Assembly: GCA_020630975.1 (NCBI GenBank)
Contig: JAHDID010000062.1
Location: 1 to 32,624, forward strand
Direction of reading: 5' to 3'
DNA from: Verrucomicrobiota bacterium
GTDB taxonomy: Bacteria > Verrucomicrobiota > Verrucomicrobiia > Verrucomicrobiales > DEV007
Length of the DNA: 32,624 nucleotides
A program made the translations under genes and the position numbers. Every line of letters begins with the position of its first letter. The stretch's first letter is position 1. Shown piece after piece: positions 8,560 through 18,275 of this stretch. The notes below the pieces were generated by a model that was not told where the DNA came from, made no database searches, and was given only the letters and a program-made list of their open reading frames with translations.

Positions 8560-9861
8560 ATGATGTCACGAAACACGCTTTCGATTCCAGCCTTACTCCT
8601 GCTCCTTGCCAGCACATGGCTTTGGTCAGGAAACTTGCCCCTACCCGCTCAGAGTCAAGATAGCACATCAAACCGATCACTTAGAGCCGTGCTCTCGGAG
8701 CCTTTGATAACCTTTGGCGAATCAACAACTCTTACCATTCACACAGGCGAGGAACTGACGGCACCAAAGAGCATCGCAGTCGAAAATCTGACGATATCAT
8801 ATCAGCAATCAATATCCTCCGTACATACTCGCATGATAAATGGCCACCTCGCGCAAACAAATTCCTATCAATACGTTTACAAAATCACCCCTCAAAAGGC
8901 GGGAAAGTTTACCATTCCTAAAACAGAGATCAAAAACTCAAATGAAATCTTCTCGTTTGGCCCAATCCAAATCACAGTGGAAGAGTCTGACAACCTTAAA
9001 CCTTCAAACAAACAGCCACCCAGATATGCCTTCATTAAAGCACCCAAAGATGTCATTTATGAACGGGAAATTTTTCCCATTTCTGTTGTAGTCCTGAACC
9101 AAGGCAGGAATTCCATTCAAAAAGTTTTAGGCATATCACTTGAGGCAAACAGCTTCGCCATGAATCGATTTACAGAGATGACTCTTGGCACTGAGCTAAT
9201 AGATGGAGTGCACTACTGCACAGCAACTCTACCATCTCAAGCCTATGCCTTCAGCCCTGGCCGCCACCTGATTGAATCGGCAAAAATAGATATATCTATC
9301 CCATCCCATACAAACATCAATTCTATTTTCAGCACCTATAAAACAGTAGAAGTTCGAGCCGAATCCTTGCAACTAAACATCACACCTCTACCCGACAACC
9401 GACCCAAATCGTTTTGCGGAGGAGTCGGAAAATTCAACCTAACGGTATCCCTCGCAGGGGACGCCCCTATGAAGGCTGGAGAGCCCATCAAGTTCACCCA
9501 TACGATCACTGGGGACGGCAACTTTGATTTTCTAGAATGTCCAAAATTAGTAGATCCAGATAATTGGCTAGTTATCGAGACTTTAAGAACGAAGGAAGCC
9601 GATGGGCCTTGCGTTTTCGAGCTCACTCTGATCCCTCAACTAGCAATAAGGAGCTTGCCTAGCTTTGATTTCACATACTTCGACCCAGCGGCCAGCTCCT
9701 ACCAGACAATCCGGGCACAACCTGTGGCAAACGATGCCGGAGATATCGAGTACATGTCAGCAAATCAAGATGCCATGGGCAGCAGCGACGCTCCGTCTAA
9801 AAGCCGTTTAGAGGCGATTATCAATGCTTTCGGAAGCCGGATAGAGGAAATGCCCTTTTAG
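8560..9861 (+). CDS. BatD-like exported protein
   Basis: This is a 433-residue protein with a signal peptide (SIPALLLLLASTWLWSG, about 8-24). The first half has the BatD pattern: SLRAVLSEPLITFGEST, a segment ending TRMINGHLAQTNSYQYVYK, then the strand KAGKFTIPKTEI. A second BatD-type unit follows, with GEPIKFTHTITGDGNFDF and LPSFDFTYFDPAASSYQT near residues 305-390. BatD proteins usually end with a transmembrane helix and a cytoplasmic tail; here the protein stops after a polar C-terminus without one. It follows the vWA gene by 11 bp and almost certainly works with it outside the cytoplasm. The function of Bat proteins is poorly defined (stress or oxygen tolerance in Bacteroides, envelope functions elsewhere), so none is assigned here. 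Confidence 0.82.
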   Translation: MMSRNTLSIPALLLLLASTWLWSGNLPLPAQSQDSTSNRSLRAVLSEPLITFGESTTLTIHTGEELTAPKSIAVENLTISYQQSISSVHTRMINGHLAQTNSYQYVYKITPQKAGKFTIPKTEIKNSNEIFSFGPIQITVEESDNLKPSNKQPPRYAFIKAPKDVIYEREIFPISVVVLNQGRNSIQKVLGISLEANSFAMNRFTEMTLGTELIDGVHYCTATLPSQAYAFSPGRHLIESAKIDISIPSHTNINSIFSTYKTVEVRAESLQLNITPLPDNRPKSFCGGVGKFNLTVSLAGDAPMKAGEPIKFTHTITGDGNFDFLECPKLVDPDNWLVIETLRTKEADGPCVFELTLIPQLAIRSLPSFDFTYFDPAASSYQTIRAQPVANDAGDIEYMSANQDAMGSSDAPSKSRLEAIINAFGSRIEEMPF

Positions 9862-9875
9862 AGAAAATTCAGTCG

Positions 9876-9897
9876 ACCGATCCAGTGCTCGATCGGT
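9876..9897 (+). terminator. Hairpin after the BatD-like gene, possible terminator
   Basis: ACCGATC (9876-9882) and GATCGGT (9891-9897) form a perfect 7-bp stem with an 8-nt loop, beginning 15 bases after the BatD-like stop. No proper U-tract follows, so intrinsic termination is uncertain. Between here and 10058 I see no gene. Confidence 0.35.
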
Positions 9898-10058
9898 AGC
9901 TTTCGACTCGCCTGTCACCGTCTACAAGATAGGCGCTGTTCTGACAGTGAGAAAAATATCGCTGCGCTGAAGGCGATGAAGAGTGCTCAGCCAGTCCGTC
10001 ACATGCTTCGCTGGATTCTCAGATTTGGGAGGATTGGGGTACAGATTCAATGATTTTT

Positions 10059-10157
10059 TCGAATGGTGAAACGACCAAACATGAAGGCTCATGAACCGAC
10101 AAAAAATGGTGACTCATCTGGCAGATTATGTTCTGATTCTCCCTGCGAGTATTCATG
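10059..10157 (+). repeat. ~100-bp dispersed repeat, copy 1
   Basis: This 99-bp stretch matches 27076-27175 at roughly 90% identity, with about nine substitutions and one single-base gap. It runs from TCGAATGGTGAAACGACC to CTGCGAGTATTCATG. The single-base gap breaks any shared reading frame, and most differences would change amino acids, so conservation looks DNA-level rather than protein-level. Just upstream, both copies also have related CAGATTT-rich sequence. Confidence 0.85.
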
Positions 10158-10330
10158 TCAATGAAACCTACAACCTAGCTACCACAGAACCGAAGAGACT
10201 CTCAGAACCAAAAGACAAACTCGAAGAAATCATCGCCAACGGCCACAGCACCCCAGAACCAAAACGATCCAACGATAGCAAAGTAAAACGCTACCCGGAA
10301 GCACCGTGCAAGTGGGATCGCCATGCGTAA
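10091..10330 (+). other. Doubtful 79-codon ORF arising from the dispersed repeat
   Basis: An ATG-initiated frame of 79 codons starts inside the dispersed repeat (MNRQKMVTHLADYV comes entirely from repeat sequence). It then continues into a Lys/Pro/Glu-rich, low-complexity stretch. Its end overlaps the next ORF by 8 bp. Because the N-terminus is repeat-derived and nothing is recognised in the rest, it is probably not a real gene. The downstream part could be the decayed 5' end of a larger gene that included the 116-codon ORF. Confidence 0.2.
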
Positions 10331-10673
10331 ATCAATGGAATTCATAGCCGAAATAAATCAAGGAACTCCCCCGTTTACCTATAATGACTGGGATACCGAG
10401 ATAAACAATAACCCTAATTTGATCAAAAGATCCGCACAAAGAAGGGGCATCAACCCTTTCACAGGTGAACCAATCGTATTCAAATCTGCACCGGGAAACG
10501 CTGATATCATCAAGAACGGAGAGCCTATTGGTTTCATCAGCAGGTCACAGGTTGATACCAGCCTTCTTGTAGAATCTGACAGTTCAGCGGTCGATGCAGT
10601 TTTTGAAATTGCTAGAGAGGTCGCAGAAAACTTAGGAGGCTTTGTCGCACCACCTACGTCTATGGAACCTTAA
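10323..10673 (+). CDS. Small hypothetical protein
   Basis: This is a 116-residue soluble protein; an ATG at 10335 would remove four residues. It contains NPFTGEPIVF followed by KNGEPIGFI, a short beta-rich pattern, then a C-terminal helix (VDAVFEIAREVAENLGG). There is no signal peptide or membrane segment. The layout resembles small uncharacterised proteins found near polymorphic toxin or other accessory genes, but I cannot name a family. It stands alone between the BatD-like gene and mfd, with a weak purine stretch before the start. Confidence 0.55.
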   Translation: MRKSMEFIAEINQGTPPFTYNDWDTEINNNPNLIKRSAQRRGINPFTGEPIVFKSAPGNADIIKNGEPIGFISRSQVDTSLLVESDSSAVDAVFEIAREVAENLGGFVAPPTSMEP

Positions 10674-10969
10674 GTTGAGTTTTGGCTGCAAGGCGCCCCT
10701 TCCATCAGGCGTCGAATTAGAGAGATGCAAATGGTGTCAGGCGAAACCTGCAAAAACTTCAGGGATTCTTAAGTGTGTTTATCCTTGTTAAAATTTCTCA
10801 GGCTTCGCTATCAAGCATGGATTGAACATGGATTTAGAAGGATGACATGGATTTCCCAATTTGACTGCAAATTTCAGATTTCAAAATCTGAGGTCGTAGA
10901 CCGTGCTCAGCAGAAAAATTGTTTCCTTCACCCCATTCTGAGACGAATGCTCTCTGGTCCACAGAATCG
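10674..10969. other. Intergenic region upstream of mfd with a short palindrome
   Basis: No gene is supported here. A palindrome CAGATTTCAAAATCTG at 10875-10890 (7-bp arms, 2-nt gap) lies about 80 bp before the preferred mfd start. Two copies of ACATGGATTT occur near 10827 and 10846. The palindrome may be an operator or simply part of the CAGATTT-rich sequence found in other spacers of this window. Confidence 0.4.
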
Positions 10970-14206
<3,237 letters not shown>

Positions 14207-14376
14207 TAATTTTGCTCATTGGCACAAAAAAGACATAATTGTTCTTTCTAATTTTGCCAAATTCGCTAGCGTCCTTTCATGAACCTCTAACCCATCCTCA
14301 CCGTTTACCTCCTCGTGAACAAAAAGACTCCGCATTCACCATAAACACCAACGTATCCACACAGAACCTAACGTTC

Positions 14377-15219
14377 ATGCACTCGAAAGGCTTGGACGTC
14401 CCCATCGAAGTCGTCCAGCTGAGTGAGCTCCGAGCTCGCCAGGCAGACAGCGCCTTCGACATGTATCTGCCCACTCGACAGGACTACCACATGCTCATGC
14501 TGGTCACCAGCGACCACGGCATCCACTGGGTCGATATGAGCTCAGTCGATCTCACCGCTGGGCAGATCCTCTACATCCGCCCCGGGCAGCTGCACTCTCA
14601 CGATGCTGATAGCGATCACGATGCCTGGCTGCTTTTCTTCAAGCCGGAGACCGTGGCGCTCGACCAGTTGCGCCATGTCATCAGTTCCTTGCCTGAGAGC
14701 TTCTCACCCAAGCGAAAGGACTTTCACATCCTCACCCAGCTCATGGAGCTGATCTTTCATGCCGAGCATGCCGGCGAGGACATCATGCTAAAAACGATGG
14801 CCCCCGGTCTACTCCAGGCGATCGTCGCCGGTCTTGAGAATATCATCTCGTCGACTTCAAAGAAAGCAGGCACACCCGTCTATCACCGAGCTACTGAGCT
14901 GGTGGTGAAGTTTGAAAACCTCGTATCAGAGAGAGAGAGCAACCACTCCATCTCCGCCTACGCAGAGAGTTTGCACGTTTCACCCAAAACTCTGGCTCGC
15001 GCCTGCCAACTGACGAGAGAGCTCAGTCCTAAACAACTCATAGACAAAAGAAAAGAGACAGAAGCTAAGCAAATGCTGCTGCAGACCGATGATACGGTAG
15101 AGTCGATCGGCCAAAAGGTTGGGTTCACTGAATCCACCAACTTTGTGAAGTTCTTCAAACGGATGTCTGGTCAGACTCCCGAGACCTATCGATCACTTTC
15201 GCGGCATAAAAATGTCTAG
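14377..15219 (+). CDS. AraC-family transcriptional regulator
   Basis: This is a 280-residue regulator from the ATG at 14377. A longer frame from TTG 14239 adds an unlikely 46-residue leader. The N-terminal half is a cupin-like sensing domain (about 20-120) with GQILYIRPGQLHSHD, the usual metal-free jelly-roll pattern of AraC sensors. The C-terminal ~90 residues form the double helix-turn-helix, with ISAYAESLHVSPKTLARACQ as the first HTH and ESIGQKVGFTESTNFVKFFK as the second, ending QTPETYRS. Members usually control carbohydrate or stress genes. The ligand cannot be read from sequence. Just downstream are pairs of TTGTCC boxes 21 bp apart, a spacing that fits AraC-type sites, so the regulator may act on that region or on a lost target. 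Confidence 0.9.
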   Translation: MHSKGLDVPIEVVQLSELRARQADSAFDMYLPTRQDYHMLMLVTSDHGIHWVDMSSVDLTAGQILYIRPGQLHSHDADSDHDAWLLFFKPETVALDQLRHVISSLPESFSPKRKDFHILTQLMELIFHAEHAGEDIMLKTMAPGLLQAIVAGLENIISSTSKKAGTPVYHRATELVVKFENLVSERESNHSISAYAESLHVSPKTLARACQLTRELSPKQLIDKRKETEAKQMLLQTDDTVESIGQKVGFTESTNFVKFFKRMSGQTPETYRSLSRHKNV

Positions 15220-15237
15220 TTTTTGTCTACAATGTCC

Positions 15238-15432
15238 GATTTGTCCCAATTCTACCACTTATTGTCCTCAACCGACCTTGTGAATCCTCCGTGAATCCGC
15301 TTTCATCCTTTCATACCCGAAAAACCCGCAAAAACTCCCGAAGAAATCCCCGTAAACTCCCGCAACAAAAAATCCCAATTCAACCTCGGAGGGCGAATCC
15401 AGTAATTATGACTGCTGGGTTCGCCCTTCTCC
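15238..15432 (+). repeat. 195-bp direct repeat, copy 1 (with hairpin)
   Basis: This starts GATTTGTCCCAATTCTACCA just after the AraC gene and matches 15553-15748 over its whole length with scattered differences. It ends with an imperfect palindrome at 15391-15426: GGGCGAATCCAG pairs with CTGGGTTCGCCC through 12 positions, including one T-G pair, around a 12-nt loop. The hairpin is the best conserved part. Shared phrases such as CCGCTTTCATCCTTTCATACC and AACTCCCGCAACAAAAAATC show a recent duplication. A 135-codon frame across both copies is an artefact of the repeat. Confidence 0.88.
15241..15267 (+). promoter_or_regulatory. Possible AraC-type operator, paired TTGTCC boxes
   Basis: TTGTCC at 15241-15246 and 15262-15267 are 21 bp apart, with ATGTCC a further 10 bp upstream. 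Direct half-sites two helical turns apart are the usual layout for AraC-family binding, and an AraC-type gene ends 20 bp upstream. Binding is inference. Confidence 0.35.
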
Positions 15433-15552
15433 TCGACGACGAGCATCACACCATCCACCATCTTCATCACGCGTGGCAAGCTACACGAGCCCTACGAGAC
15501 CGCCTACATCGAGGTCCTTTTTCAGATCCAAGCCCTCAACGTAAAGGCGTCA
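15433..15552 (+). other. Spacer between repeat copies with a coding-like fragment
   Basis: These 120 bp separate the two repeat copies. One frame reads TIFITRGKLHEPYETAYIEV and continues FQIQALNVKA without a stop or a start. Its GC-rich third positions look like a protein-coding relic, unlike the flanking repeat. I do not recognise the family. It may be the remnant of a gene that once lay between the copies. Confidence 0.3.
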
Positions 15553-15555
15553 GAT

Positions 15556-15582
15556 TTGTCCCAATTCTACCACTTCTTGTCC
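15556..15582 (+). promoter_or_regulatory. Possible AraC-type operator in repeat copy 2
   Basis: TTGTCC at 15556-15561 and 15577-15582 keep exactly the 21-bp spacing seen in copy 1. The base next to the second box differs between copies while both boxes are unchanged. Confidence 0.35.
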
Positions 15583-15706
15583 CCAACCGACCTTGTGAAT
15601 ACTTCGCAAATCCGCTTTCATCCTTTCATACCCAAAAGACCCCACGCCTAACTCCCGAAGAAAACCCCGTAAACTCCCGCAACAAAAAATCCCAATAAAC
15701 CTCGGA

Positions 15707-15742
15707 GGGCGAATCCAGTAATTATGACTGCTGGGTTCGCCC
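15707..15742 (+). terminator. Conserved hairpin ending repeat copy 2
   Basis: GGGCGAATCCAG and CTGGGTTCGCCC form a 12-position stem (one T-G pair) with loop TAATTATGACTG, followed by a pyrimidine run with five Ts. It could terminate transcription coming from the AraC gene. The same hairpin in copy 1 (15391-15426) lacks a run of five Ts directly after it. Confidence 0.45.
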
Positions 15743-15914
15743 TTCTCCTTTTTCAGATTAGCTCATTCGGGGATTTTTCTCTAAGATCCAGCCCCTAAGA
15801 TCGTGCCCTCTGTGGGCAAAACGATGCTTGAGCCTGAGCGCATTGCAGGGTATGCCTAGATGGGACATCTCCCTCCTTGGTTCCGCACTCACTGATACAC
15901 TCGTCTCATTTCCT

Positions 15915-16910
15915 ATGGCTGCTCTACGATACATCTTCTGCTGTTTATCCGTTTTCTCATTCGCCCTATTGTCTCTAGCCCCCTGCTCTGCTGCTCCCGT
16001 CGAGCTGACTCGCATCAAAGCGACAGTCAATGGCGAGCCTATCACCCAGGTCGATCTGAATGAGGCTGTCCGCACTCAGGTGCAGATGTTTCTCATGAAC
16101 AACCGGGTAGACACTGCGGACAAAGCAGCCGTCGAGATCAAAAGGCTCGAAGAGCGCGCCCTGAATGATCTGATCGATAAAAAACTGATTCTCAGTGAAT
16201 TCAAAGCCAAAGGCGGCACCATCCCAGACAAGTATGTCGATGAGCAGGTCGATCGCTTTGTGAATGGTCGCTACGGTGGCGATCGCAATAAGTTTATGGA
16301 GGCGCTGGCCAAGCAAGGGCTATCGCTCAACCAGTTTCGCAACATCCAGCGCGACCAGATAGCGGTGCAGGCACTACGCGCCCAGCAGGGTGGCGACAGC
16401 AAGAAAGTCTTCATCATGCCGCACGAGCGCGAGGCGATGTACAAAGAGATCCGCAGTGAATACACCTCAGAGGGTCGCGTGAAGCTGAGCCTGATCTCCA
16501 TCCCCAAATCCGTCGGCAATCGCACGCCCGAGCAGCAGAAGCAGCTGGCCAACGAAATCCGCAGCCGCATCGTCACTGGCAAGAGCAGCTTCTCAGCCGA
16601 GGCCAAGCGCTACTCTCACGACCAATTCTCTCAAAAAGGTGGCTACGTGGGCGAGATCGATCGCACCATGCTAAACCCCACCATCACCGATGTGGCCTAC
16701 CGCCTCAGCTCCAAGCAGGTATCTAGCGTGGTCGACGGTGGCGGCTTTTACCACATCCTCTACTCCGGCGGACGAGTCGGTAAAAAGACGCCTAGTAAGA
16801 AGGAACTCGAGAAAGAGATCGAACAGCGTATCCGGGTGAAGAAGAATCAGTCCAATATGGAGGGCTGGCTCAAAAAACTGCGCCGCGATGCCAATGTACG
16901 CATCTACTAA
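15915..16910 (+). CDS. Exported SurA-like peptidyl-prolyl cis-trans isomerase
   Basis: This is a 331-residue protein from the ATG at 15915; a longer frame from TTG 15828 would place 29 residues before the signal peptide and is unlikely. The signal peptide is YIFCCLSVFSFALLSLAPCS, with probable cleavage in SAAP near residue 27. A SurA N-terminal-like chaperone domain follows, beginning IKATVNGEPITQVDLNEAV. A parvulin-type PPIase domain covers about 195-300, with LSLISIPKSV, FSAEAKRYSHDQFSQKGGYV and the terminal strand FYHILYSGGRV. Such proteins fold outer-membrane or periplasmic clients. One parvulin domain is present, where E. coli SurA has two. Immediately downstream is a 21-bp-period repeat cluster. 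Confidence 0.9.
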   Translation: MAALRYIFCCLSVFSFALLSLAPCSAAPVELTRIKATVNGEPITQVDLNEAVRTQVQMFLMNNRVDTADKAAVEIKRLEERALNDLIDKKLILSEFKAKGGTIPDKYVDEQVDRFVNGRYGGDRNKFMEALAKQGLSLNQFRNIQRDQIAVQALRAQQGGDSKKVFIMPHEREAMYKEIRSEYTSEGRVKLSLISIPKSVGNRTPEQQKQLANEIRSRIVTGKSSFSAEAKRYSHDQFSQKGGYVGEIDRTMLNPTITDVAYRLSSKQVSSVVDGGGFYHILYSGGRVGKKTPSKKELEKEIEQRIRVKKNQSNMEGWLKKLRRDANVRIY

Positions 16911-16919
16911 GGCCCAAAT

Positions 16920-16974
16920 TCAATAGGGTACAGTCCTGATTCAATAGGGTACAATTTTGACTCAATAGGGTACA
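16920..16974. repeat. Three copies of a 13-bp motif at 21-bp period
   Basis: TCAATAGGGTACA occurs at 16920-16932, 16941-16953 and 16962-16974, exactly 21 bp apart, with different 8-bp spacers. The first copy follows the SurA-like stop by 9 bp and the last ends 7 bp before the next ATG. The same triplet with the same period follows the exbD gene at 32549-32603. The 13-bp unit is too short for a CRISPR repeat. Confidence 0.92.
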
Positions 16975-16981
16975 CTGCCCC

Positions 16982-17467
16982 ATGTCGACTGTTCTCAAGC
17001 GATTCGAGATATGGGTGCTCCTAGCACTCGTCGTGGCGGCCCTCTGGTGGGCGCTCAGCCTCGATCCCACAGACCCCGCGACAGGCCTAGTGGATAGCAC
17101 GACTCCTGTAGGGGCAGCCGATAGCACTACCGATGGACAGGCCACTGCCGAAGATACCGCCACCGCTCTACTCCAGGTACAGTCCATAGCTGTCGATGCC
17201 CTCGATAGCGGCAGCGTGCTCGAGGTCACCCTGCTAGGGCGCTCAGGTACCGACTCGGCTGTGGAGCTGACAGCCGATACCATAGAGCTACTGAACTCTG
17301 CTGGCGATCAGATCAACCGTTTCTTCCTGCCCTTCGATCAGCCCCCCTCACTGGACGCCACCGAGCCCTCGCTCGTCGTCCTGCGCTACTGGCTGCCGGA
17401 GCCCTCAGATGTCCTGTGGCTCACCTATCGAGATCAGACGCTCAAAGTCGAGCCCCCATCGGCCTGA
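16982..17467 (+). CDS. Small membrane-anchored hypothetical protein
   Basis: This is a 161-residue protein with one N-terminal membrane helix (WVLLALVVAALWWALSL, about 11-27) and no clear signal-peptidase site, so it is probably anchored with the rest in the periplasm. A Thr/Asp/Ala-rich linker (about 28-65) precedes a beta-rich domain of about 95 residues (LEVTLLGRSGTDSAVELTAD, then LVVLRYWLPE). I do not recognise the family. The pattern of short strands resembles an Ig-like or FxLYD-type fold, which is only an impression. coaX follows after 36 bp, so the genes may be co-transcribed. The ribosome binding region lies at the end of the repeat cluster and has no clear Shine-Dalgarno. Confidence 0.75.
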   Translation: MSTVLKRFEIWVLLALVVAALWWALSLDPTDPATGLVDSTTPVGAADSTTDGQATAEDTATALLQVQSIAVDALDSGSVLEVTLLGRSGTDSAVELTADTIELLNSAGDQINRFFLPFDQPPSLDATEPSLVVLRYWLPEPSDVLWLTYRDQTLKVEPPSA

Positions 17468-17503
17468 CACCGCTACCGCGCCGACCACGACCGAAGCTAG
17501 CCG

Positions 17504-18250
17504 ATGGACGCCGACTACCTACTCATCAACAACAACAACACGCGCACCAAGTTCGCCCTAGCGACTGGCCGCGAGTTGCTAGCGCACGAGGCCTGTCTCA
17601 CCTCAGAGCTCTCCACCTACAGCATCGGCCAGCTCACCGGCGGCTGGAGCTTTGAAAAAGTGGTGATCGCCTCGGTCGTGCCCAGCTGCATAGCCGAGCT
17701 CAGCGAGGCCTTTCGCGACTATCCCCTGCTCCAGATCGGCCACGACATCGATCTAGGAGTGCTCGTCGATTTCCCCGACCCGACTACAGTCGGAGCCGAC
17801 CGCCTGGCCAATGCCGCTGCCGTAGCCGCCGACTGCACCGAGCAGCCCGCCATCGTCGTCGATTTCGGCACCGCCGTCACCTTTGACATCGTAGACACTC
17901 GCCCTGCCTATATCGGCGGGGTGATCGCTCCTGGGCTCGACTCGATGACCCACTACCTACACCAGCGCACAGCCCTGCTCCCGCAGATCGAGATAGCCGA
18001 GCCCGATGGCCCTATCGGCAAGTCAACCGTACACGCCATGCAGTCAGGCGCCTACCATGGCTACCGCGGCCTAGTCATCGAGATCATCACGCAGATCGAG
18101 CAGCAGCTCGGCGCCAAAGCTCAAGTCATCGCCACCGGAGGATATGCGGAGTTGCTTTCCCGCGATCTCGCTGTAATCGACCGTGTCGAGACCTACTTGA
18201 CCATGGCTGGGCTGCGCCAGATCGCCGCCCGCAATTTCGAAGAAAACTAG
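17504..18250 (+). CDS. coaX: Type III pantothenate kinase
   Basis: CoaX phosphorylates pantothenate, the first step of coenzyme A synthesis. At 248 residues it has the usual family length. Recognisable motifs are TTVGADRLANA with the catalytic Asp D99, VVDFGTAVTFD (D120), and GGVIAPGLDSM, plus the late IATGGYAELL. The N-terminal phosphate motif, normally D-x-G-N-T, here reads INNNNTRTK, so the Asp and Gly are replaced by N9 and N11. The rest of the ASKHA fold is intact, so the enzyme is probably active with a variant site, but this is unproven. It lies in a tight plus-strand run with the upstream membrane protein and the downstream ROK kinase (25 bp). Confidence 0.93.
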   Translation: MDADYLLINNNNTRTKFALATGRELLAHEACLTSELSTYSIGQLTGGWSFEKVVIASVVPSCIAELSEAFRDYPLLQIGHDIDLGVLVDFPDPTTVGADRLANAAAVAADCTEQPAIVVDFGTAVTFDIVDTRPAYIGGVIAPGLDSMTHYLHQRTALLPQIEIAEPDGPIGKSTVHAMQSGAYHGYRGLVIEIITQIEQQLGAKAQVIATGGYAELLSRDLAVIDRVETYLTMAGLRQIAARNFEEN

Positions 18251-18275
18251 ACTTTCCCAAATCCAATCCACACAG

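Larger units (their letters stand above)
15553..15748 (+). repeat. 196-bp direct repeat, copy 2 (with hairpin)
   Basis: This is the second copy of the 15238-15432 unit, 120 bp further on and about 165 bp before the SurA-like gene. The conserved hairpin is at 15707-15742 and is followed by TTCTCCTTTTTC, so this copy is the more terminator-like. No gene is supported between 15749 and 15914. Confidence 0.88.

Noticed and set aside
7418-9861. vWA/BatD pair as a core part of a cytoplasmic STAND ternary conflict system
   Set aside because: Both proteins have signal peptides, so direct contact with the cytoplasmic STAND protein is unlikely; kept only as a possible association.
15291-15698. 135-codon ORF on the plus strand
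   Set aside because: It spans both copies of the direct repeat and starts and ends with the same repeat-derived peptide, so it is an artefact.
16920-16974. CRISPR-like array
   Set aside because: The repeated unit is 13 bp with 8-bp spacers and only three copies, too short for CRISPR, and no cas genes are present.
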